The position numbers and the translations under genes were made by a program. A DNA stretch of 64,000 nucleotides, from the NCBI GenBank assembly GCA_963921935.1, contig OY998175.1, forward strand, positions 229,360,122-229,424,121. Direction: 5' to 3'. The notes beneath the pieces are model-generated. The model did no database searches. It had not been told where the DNA came from and was given only the letters and a program-made list of their open reading frames with translations. Shown piece by piece: positions 56,131 to 64,000 of the stretch (within the stretch, counting starts at the first letter, position 1; every line of letters starts with the position of its first letter). Source of the stretch: Galeruca laticollis. Taxonomy: Eukaryota > Arthropoda > Insecta > Coleoptera > Chrysomelidae.

Positions 56131-56830
56131 ACATGAATTTGTTGCTAATTTGTTGCTAAAAGATGACACTAACCGATACTGGAAAAAATCATCCCTTACC
56201 TCGATTTCCCACCCCTCACTATTATTTGCTATTAAGCTAGCGTAGCCACACGCTATAACTATATAAATAAGTAATATTGAAAAAAACTGAAAACACATGA
56301 ATTTGTTGCTAATTTGTTGCTAAAAGATGACACTAACCGATACTGGAAAAAATCATCCCTTACCTCGATTTTCCCACCTCTCACTATTATTTGCTATTAA
56401 GCTAGCGTAGCCACACGCTATAACTATATAAATAAGTAATATTGAAAAAAACTAAAAACACATGAATTTGTTGCTAAAAGATGACACTAACCGATACTGA
56501 AAAAAATCATCCCTTACCCCGATTTTCCTACCCCTCAATATTATTTGATATTAAGCTAGCGCAGCCACACGCTATAAATATAAAAAAAAAGTAATATTGA
56601 ATAAAACTAAAAGCACATAAATTTGTTGCTAAAAGATGACACTAACCGATAGTGGAAAAAATCATCCCCTAACCCGATTTTCCCACCCCTCGCTATTACT
56701 TGATATTAAGCTAGCGTAGCCACACGCTACAACTAATAGATAAGTAGTATAGAATAAAAATAAATGCACAGGAATTTGTTGCTAAAAGATGACACTAACC
56801 GATACTGCGAAAAAATCAACCCTTATCTCA
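56071..56830. repeat. tandem array, 155-165-bp units
   Basis: AGCTAGCGTAGCCACACGCT starts units at about 56071, 56235, 56400, 56555 and 56709. Each unit carries GAATTTGTTGCTAA (once or twice), AAAGATGACACTAACCGATA and CGATTTTCCCACCCCTC. AGCGTAGCCACACGCT can form a small hairpin. Confidence 0.93.
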
Positions 56831-56867
56831 TAATAATTGAAATTCATCGTGTTTTAGTAGCCATAGC

Positions 56868-59575
56868 CTAGCAACAAATTGCCCTACTGATTTTAAAGCG
56901 ATATAGTCGATATTTGGTCAGAAATACACCAGCAACAAATTCCCCGACTGATTTTTAATTGAAATTCGTTGTGTTTTAGCCGCAATAGCCTAGCAACAAA
57001 TTGCCCTAATGATTTTAAAGCGATACAGCCCATATTTTTTCAGTAATACACCAGCAACAAACTCCTCGAGTATTGTTTGATCGAAATTCATCGTGTTTTA
57101 GTAGCCATAGTCTAGCAACAAATTGCCCTATTGATTTTAAAGCGATATAGTTCATATTTGTGCAGTAGTACACCAGCAACAAATTCCTCGAGTATTTTTT
57201 TATCGAAATTCATCGTGTTTTAGTAGCCATAGCCTAGCAACAAATTGCCCTATTGATTTTAAAGCGATATAGTCGATATTTGTTCAGTAATACACCAGCA
57301 ACAAATTCCTCGAGTATTTTTTGACCGAAATTCATCGTGTTTTAGTAGCCATAACCTAGCAACAAATTGCCCTATTGATTCTGAAGCGATAAAGTCCATA
57401 TTTGTTTAGTAATACACCAGCAAGAAATTCCTCGAGTATTTTTTTATCGAAATTCATCGTGTTTTAGTAGCCATAGCCTAGCAACAAATTACCCTATTGA
57501 TTTTGAAGCGATATAGTCGATATTTGGTCAGTAATACGCCAGCAACAAATTCCTCGAGTATTTTTTGATCCAAATTCATCGTGTTTTAGTAGCCATAGCC
57601 TAGCAACAAATTGCCCTATTGATTTTAAAGCGATATAGTCGATATTTGGTCAGTAGTACACCAGCAACAAATTCCTCGAGTATTTTTTTATCGAAATTCA
57701 TCGTGTTTTAGTAGCCATAGCCTAGCAACAAATTGCCCTATTGATTTTAAAGCGATATAGTCGATATTTGTTCAGTAATACACCAGCAACAAATTCCTCG
57801 AGTATTTTTTGACCGAAATTCATCGTGTTTTAGTAGCCATAACCTAGCAACAAATTGCCCTATTGATTCTGAAGCGATAAAGTCCATATTTGTTTAGTAA
57901 TACACCAGCAAGAAATTCCTCGAGTATTTTTTTATCGAAATTCATCGTGTTTTAGTAGCCATAGCCTAGCAACAAATTACCCTATTGATTTTGAAGCGAT
58001 ATAGTCGATATTTGGTCAGTAATACGCCAGCAACAAATTCCTCGAGTATTTTTTGATCCAAATTCATCGTGTTTTAGTAGCCATAGCCTAGCAACAAATT
58101 GCCCTATTGATTTTAAAGCGATATAGTCGATATTTGGTCAGTAGTACACCAGCAACAAATTCCTCGAGTATTTTTTTATCGAAATTCATCGTGTTTAGTA
58201 GCCATAGCCTAGCAACAAATTGCCCTATTGATTTTAAAGCGATATAGTCGATATTTGTTCAGTAATACACCAGCAACAAATTCCTCGAGTATTTTTTGAC
58301 CGAAATTCATCGTGTTTTAGTGGCAATAGCCTAGCAACAAATTGCCCTATTGATTTTAAAGCGATATACTCCATATTTGTTCAATAATACACCAGCAACA
58401 AATTCCTCGAGTATTTTTTGATCGAAATTCATCGTGTTTTAGTAGCCATACTCTAGCAACAAATTGCCCTATTGCTTTTAAAGCGATATAGTCCATATTT
58501 GTTCAGTAATACACCAGCAACAAATTCCTCGAGTATTTTTTGATCGAAATTCATCGTGCTGTAGTAGCCATAGTCTAGCAACAAATTGCCCTATTGATTT
58601 TAAAGCGATATAGTCCATATTTGTTTAGTAATACACCAGCAACAAATTCCTCGAGTATTTTTTGACCGAAATTCATCGTGTTTTAGTAGCCATAGCCTAG
58701 CAACAAATTGCCCTATTGATTCTGAAGCGATATAGTCCATATTTGTTCGGTAATACACCAGCAACAAATTCCTCGAGTATTTTTTTATCGAAATTCATCG
58801 TGTTTAGTAGCCATAGCCTAGCAACAAATTGCCCTATTGATTCTGAAGCGATATAGTCGATATTTGTTCAGTAATACACCAGCAACAAATTCCTCGAGTA
58901 TTTTTTGATCGAAATTCATCGTGTTTTAGTAGCCATACTCTAGCAACAAATTGCCCTATTGCTTTTAAAGCGATATAGTCCATATTTGTTCAGTAATACA
59001 CCAGCAACAAATTCCTCGAGTATTTTTTGATCGAAATTCATCGTGCTGTAGTAGCCATAGTCTAGCAACAAATTGCCCTATTGATTTTAAAGCGATATAG
59101 TCCATATTTGTTTAGTAATACACCAGCAACAAATTCCTCGAGTATTTTTTGACCGAAATTCATCGTGTTTTAGTAGCCATAGCCTAGCAACAAATTGCCC
59201 TATTGCTTTTAAAGCGATATAGTCCATATTTGTTCAGTAACACACCAGCAACAAATTCCTTGAGTATTTTTTTATCGAAATTCATCGTGTTTTAGTAGCC
59301 ATAGCCTAGCAACAAATTGCCCTATTGATTTTAAAGCGATATAGTCGATATTTGTTCAGTAATACGCCAGCAACAAATTCCTCGAGTATTTTTTGATCCA
59401 AATTCAACGTGTTTTAGTAGCCATAGTCTAGCAACAAATTGCCCTATTGCTTTTGAAGCGATATAGTCCATATTTGTTCAGTAACACACCAGCAACAAAT
59501 TCCTTGAGTATTTTTTTATCGAAATTCATCGTGTTTTAGTAGCCATAGCCTAGCAACAAATTGCCGGAGTGTTTT
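56868..59575. repeat. 122-bp satellite array with 488-bp higher-order repeat
   Basis: About 23 units with TAGCAACAAATTGCCCTATT recurring every 122 bp (57233, 57355, 57477, 57599, 57721 and on). Each unit is two 61-bp halves starting (T/C)AGCAACAAATT, one with GCCCTATTGATTTTAAAGCG and one with CCTCGAGTATTTTTTGATCG. Blocks 57190-57677 and 57678-58165 are almost identical (four units, 488 bp). About 330 bp from 58390 repeats at an offset of 487 bp from 58877. The first units (56868-57110) are more diverged. Confidence 0.95.
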
Positions 59576-59919
59576 TTAATTGAAATTCAACCGCCCACAA
59601 TTTCGCTAATTTCTCATGCGAAGCGTAATACGGTAGCAATTTTTTCAAATTATATATTTTTCTGAAGGTGTAAAACATCTTTATCGGTAACGTTGATCTC
59701 CATCAAGTGTTTCCACCCGGTCGGAGTATCAGAAAATGGTTTCTAACGACTGGTTTGATTAATTTTATAAATGCATTTATATTTTATAATAATAACACCA
59801 TTTAATATCAATAACATAATATTGTATTTATAATTATTAATATCATATTTTATGTATCTTCATTTTAGCAGCTACTTGACAATAGCAATTAATGATAAAT
59901 TGTCCAAAAAAGTTGTGCA
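59576..59919. other. spacer downstream of the protease-like gene
   Basis: AT-rich DNA between the array and the 3' end of the minus-strand gene. No clear polyadenylation signal assignment and no other feature. Confidence 0.45.
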
Positions 59920-62900
59920 TCATGTTGTGTTGCTCTTTGAGTATACTATTAATCTGGGAGTAATTTGATAGTTGTCGGATCGGTTAATAGTTCTTCCAAC
60001 TAAATCATCCGCTTCCATCCAACTACTATTTCCTCTCCGATATGAGTAAGACACATAATGCCCCGTCGGCAATAGATCTAAATCTGATCGAATCGTGTTC
60101 CCGCCAGATCTTCTCAGATTTACAGTGGATCCTCTAAATCCGACAGCGCCTATTAAATAAATTTCTCGATTTCTATTTATTGGGTTTCTTATTTCTTTTG
60201 GTATAAGACCCAATTTAAACTTGTCGTTTATTTCCATATCATTCACAACTTTAAATATTATAATTTCGCCTACAATAAAAAAGTATTTTTTTATTAAATT
60301 ATTTGTCAATGTTTTTGCATTTCAATATTATATAAAACAATTGAAGCCTTTCTCAATGAAACTAGTTAAAACAAAAAACTTTCCGTCTGACTATAGAATT
60401 GAAGGCCAGGATCGATGGATCGAGTAATCTCGGCCGGCCTCTCGCAATAGAAAAAATGCTGTCAAGGTGACGGATTTTCAAAAGTCGTCGAAATGAATTT
60501 TGAAAGGTACCATCGTGTAGAGGATAAAAAAGGAAACTTTTTTCTCTTACGCTTTTTTGCTTAGATTAATATTTTCACAGGAAATAACAAAAAACCGAAA
60601 AATCGCTAAGCTAAATTCGCTCCAACTTCGCGAAAAATGATCAAATCTTTTTGAAATTTGGCACATTATCGTAAAACATCTTGCTGCTGCTGATAAAATG
60701 ATAGAGTACTTCATGTAACATTATTTATCTAAATAATCAAGCGAAAATAGCGAGCAACTTTTTATGAGGTTATATATTTATGTTCAGCGGAAAAAAGTCT
60801 GTGAGGAAGTTTAAGCTACGAAAAACGTCCAGCGACAAAGTTGTTCGTTATGACTTAAAGAAATTCATGAGAAATATTTAGATTTATTCATTGGAAAATG
60901 GCTATAATATCGCGATTTTTCCAAACTGACTTATATTGTGCAACGCAACAGGTGTAGGCTGTGTGAAGGCATAATTGCATAGAGCGCCTGCCACCGTGCA
61001 AGCTACAGCTGTTGCGTTTGCACAATGCGAGTCAGTTTGTAAAAATCGCGATATTATAGCCATTTTCCAATGAATCAATCGAAATATTTCTGATAAATTT
61101 CTTTAAGACATAACGAACAACTTTGTCGCTGGAAGTTTTTTGTAGCTTAAACTTCCTCACAGACTTTTTTCCGTTGAACTTATATTATATAACCTCATAA
61201 AAAGTTGCTCGCTATTTTCGCTTGATTATTTATATAAATAACGTTACATCAAGTAGTGTGCCAAATTTCAAAAAGATAATTTTTCGTGAAATTGGAGTGA
61301 ATTTAGTTTTAAAAACGTGGTTCAAACGGACTTCGCAATTTTTCGGTTTTTTGTTATTTCCTGTGAAAATATTAATCTAACCAAAAAAGTGTATAGAGAA
61401 AAAAAGTCTCCTTTTGTATCCTCTACACGACGGTACTTTTCAAAATTCATTTTGACGACTTTTGAAAATTCGTCACCGTGTCAGCATTTTTTGTACTGCG
61501 AGAGGCCGGCAGAGCGCTAAAGGAATTACTCGATCCTGGCCTTCAATTGTGATCAGTGATCTATAAACACGCAAGCTTTTTTATTTAAAATCCGAGAATC
61601 CCTTTAAATTTTGAAAAAATTAACTTTTTATTGACACTTTATCTTTAGGATATTTATACAAATATCAAACATATTTTTGTAGGAAATATCCCACTCGTTT
61701 CAAATTTGCAAACGTTGTTTACTATTACCTTTGTTCCGCTCCAAAAACTAATCAGCTTCAAGTTCAAATGTACTTGATATATGCACCAAATTATTATTAT
61801 TATTCTTACCAAGATTTAACAGAGAGCTTTCAGTATCTGAACTGCATTTACAACATCTGCTTATAACAGGAGGTTTCCAAGCTTCTTCCAAAAAAGTTTC
61901 TTTCGACGCAAATTTTAAATAGTTGTCCATGATAGTAATCGTAGGTAAAATGTTATTTTTCTTTTCCTTACACTTGGTACACTTGATTTCTTCTTCTGCG
62001 CTGTTAAGCGGTGCTAATAATTGTCTGGCCAACCATGCAACCTCTTTATTGCATGACAATACGTGTAAATCATCAGAAAGCATAGACTCTTCCATTGGTA
62101 TAATCTTACTTAAGACTTGCGCTCTCATTTTGTACGTGTTTGTTTTGACTCCATTCTTTAATATTTCCAAAACCAGATTCATAAAATCAGTCTTTGTAGC
62201 TTCAAACTAAAAAGTAATGATCTTTGTTTTATATTAATTTATAACACAGTCTGACATAAATCCGCACTTTAGTCGGAGCTACTCGTGATCTAAGTAATCC
62301 ATTTTTACTCGCTACACTCATACACTAACCACGCTATGCAATAATGCTACATGTATCATAATGTACTATTATAGCACTCCGTGTGTAAAGCGTGATTTAT
62401 CGCAGGCTAACCTAAAAATGCATGCAAAAATCGAGTTTTTCGCACTTCTAAAAAAACCTGTGTTTCTATTCCATACTTTGCCCAGAAATATTAACTACAT
62501 AGACAAGCAAAGTTCTTGCATATCAGTCAATAAATATGGTTTTATACTTGTGTGATTTCTAAATTAATTTTCTCTTTAATTTATTGAAGCGCAAATACAG
62601 AGGTAAATATTACTTTTTTGCATAGGTATGAGAATAGATTATTGCAATATACGAAATTATTTAGTTTATCACTACTCCGTTTCAGAAGTTACTTTACTGT
62701 CTTCTTCGTTTGAAAAGAAAATTCACATAAAGTAGATACATTTATTAATGTTAATCCAAATATTTATTCAAATAAAGTGATATTTTAAATTACAATCAGA
62801 CAATAATTTTTCAATTAATCCGAGCCAATGAAAGGATGTTTTTAAATTAAAAACGCTGCTAACTGCTCTAGCAGAATGCTCTCTCACTGAAACTAGTTAA

Positions 62901-64000
62901 AAACAAAAGAAACTGTTTTCGTCTGACTTACGAATTCTAATCAGTGATCACAATTCTAAGTGACGCGAGATTTTTTATTTAAAATACGAAAATCTCTTTA
63001 AATTTTGAAAAAATTAACTTTTTTTCATTGAATCTTAATAAAGGATTTTATCTTTATGATATTTATACGTATATCATACATATTTTTGTAGGAAATTTCC
63101 CACTCTTTTTAAATATGCAAACGGTCTTTACTGATATTGACTTCTTCATCATGCAGAAAAATACAAAAAACCTAAAAAAAGTCCATAGTCAAAAAATGAC
63201 CCTTAATAAAGACCGTTCCGCTCCAAAAAGTAATCAGCTCTAAGTTCAAATGTACTTGATATGTGCACCAAATTTCATCGAAAAGGCGTTCGCGAGCAAC
63301 CATGAGACATAATTTTGACCACATACACACACACACACATACACACACACACAGATATTTTGGTAAACATGTATATTCCTGTTCAGGGAACTCGAAAACT
63401 CTCCACGGGAAAACAAAACACCATTATATAGAATAGTAACCTTGGAAGAGATCCCCTTCTTCGTCAGGCCTTATAATTTAAAAGACATCAGCTTAAAGAT
63501 ATTTAGTGTGTGTTCACTCCATTTGATAAGCGTTTTTTAAGTCGTTTGAAACATTCTACGAACAGACACGTATCGAGATAAACACCTTCCGAATCGTTTA
63601 CAAGAATTTAAAAATCGATACGAATCGACATAAACACTTCTCGAATCAGTTGAAAAACATTACGAATCGATTTGAATCGAGATAATTACTTTGCAAATCG
63701 TCACAAAGACTAGGAATCGATATGAATTCGGTGAAATCGATTGTATATAATGTTTATTATTTAAAAACACCCTTTCATTATTAATAGTGGAATATTTTTT
63801 CGAAACTATAGCTTTATTTAACTTACCAGTTCTCTTAAATGAGGAAAATCTTGAATTGCAAACAAAGCTATGTAAATTATTGAATCTGTGGCACAGGTAT
63901 TAGTTAAAACAACCATTTTCCCATCAATAAGTTGTTTTTCCAAATTCATGTCACTTCCATTCTTTATTACGGTAATGGATTCACTTTTATCCCAGTTGAG
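59920..64000 (-). CDS. spliced USP/C19-like cysteine protease gene, N-terminus off window
   Basis: Three minus-strand exons join in frame. Exon a (64000-63827, continuing off the edge) ends HLREL at a GTAAGT donor. Exon b (62206-61810) follows a TTTTTAG acceptor and ends one base into a codon at GTAAGA. Exon c (60269-59920) starts after TTGTAG with two bases that complete Gly, then EIIIFKVV, to the stop at 59920-59922. Exon a has a cysteine box VVLTNTCATDSIIYIALFA (compare N.C...S of USPs). Exon b has CTKC and CCKC, a zinc-ribbon pair as in USP fingers. Exon c has LPTGHYVSYSYRRGNSSWME followed by ADD, a His box with the Asp expected in C19. At about 305 visible residues it is compact. No stop or frameshift is visible. 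It may be a host gene or cargo of a large element; specificity is unknown. Confidence 0.65.
60401..61544. mobile_element. 1144-bp fold-back element in intron 2 of the protease-like gene
   Basis: Two arms of about 560 bp (60401 to about 60957 and about 61000-61544) are diverged inverted copies around a loop of about 40 bp. The outer ends are GAAGGCCAGGATCGA and TCGATCCTGGCCTTC. AATT flanks both sides (60397-60400 and 61545-61548). A paralogous stretch in intron 1 has a single AATT at the equivalent place (62932-62935), giving an empty-site comparison. No coding capacity. Confidence 0.88.
61549..61808. repeat. intron repeat, copy in intron 2 (right part)
   Basis: Together with 60354-60400 this equals the stretch at 62886-63270: GATCAGTGATC, CTTTAAATTTTGAAAAAATT, ATATTTTTGTAGGAAAT, GTTCAAATGTACTTGATAT and GCACCAAAT occur in the same order. 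In this copy the repeat ends almost at the exon b donor. Confidence 0.8.
62886..63270. repeat. intron repeat, copy in intron 1 (without the fold-back)
   Basis: Colinear with 60354-60400 plus 61549-61800: GAAACTAGTTAAAA, GTCTGACTTACGAATTCTAA, then the words listed for the other copy. It lacks the 1144-bp fold-back and so preserves the pre-insertion site. Confidence 0.8.
63325..63354. repeat. (CA)n-rich microsatellite
   Basis: ACACACACACACACATACAC and a further CA run at the 3' border of the intron repeat. Confidence 0.9.
63540..63735. repeat. degenerate tandem repeat, about 58-bp unit
   Basis: Words of the form AATCGATACGAATCGA and CGAGATAAACAC recur about every 58 bp (three to four units) inside intron 1 of the protease-like gene. 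AATCGAT palindromes are frequent. Confidence 0.6.

Noticed and set aside
56868..59575. CRISPR-like array (regular repeats)
   Set aside because: Unit and spacer-like parts are equally repeated, periods are 61/122 bp, and the setting is eukaryotic, so this is a satellite.

Overview
The window is AT-rich, intron-containing eukaryotic DNA that looks like a large, repeat-rich arthropod (most likely insect) genome. The evidence is Jockey, R1/I-like, CR1-like and RTE-like non-LTR retrotransposons, several DNA transposons with spliced genes, a MADF/BESS protein (an arthropod-rich family), and two long satellite arrays. No host housekeeping gene, rRNA or functional tRNA is visible. Almost every kilobase is a transposable element, a nested element or a tandem array.

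Left part (1-19 kb): a truncated hAT copy (1-493); a 3.3-kb pogo element with a broken transposase (1992-5332); a complete but mutated BED/DUF659 hAT element (5833-9359, duplication GAATAAAC); a Tc1/IS630-like element (9517-13709) interrupted by a compact MULE (11440-13414) whose 462-codon FLYWCH-MULE transposase is open; a pogo-type C-terminal fragment; a 220-bp leader also found at 55.9 kb; and a non-LTR element lacking its 3' two thirds, with a 769-bp hAT derivative in its 5' region.

Middle (19-45 kb): a CR1-like LINE; a very long solo LTR (22677-25875) with minisatellites and a nested LINE; an RNase H-bearing LINE; a Jockey 3' end split by a piggyBac element at TTAA (32223-34661); a Crypton-like tyrosine recombinase pseudogene with a tRNA-like sequence in its intron; an inverted pair of Jockey copies sharing a hAT MITE; and a second full hAT copy (40826-44618, duplication CTAAGAAG). 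Both hAT copies carry the same LINE fragment inside the transposase intron.

Right part (45-64 kb): an 8.6-kb array of about 168-bp monomers with a higher-order period near 1.6 kb, interrupted by a Buster-like hAT MITE; a PIF/Harbinger element with an antisense MADF/BESS gene in the transposase intron; a second array system (155-165-bp units, then 122-bp units made of two 61-bp halves, with a 488-bp higher-order repeat); and on the minus strand a spliced gene (59920-64000, running off the right edge) whose three visible exons join in frame. That protein has a NTC...S cysteine box, two CxxC pairs and a GHYVSY...DD box, resembling a compact USP/C19 peptidase. One of its introns holds a 1144-bp fold-back element whose empty site survives in a paralogous repeat in the neighbouring intron.

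The reading throughout is nested insertion: ages can be ordered from who interrupts whom. Most transposases are dead; the MULE transposase and the protease-like gene are the two open coding units.
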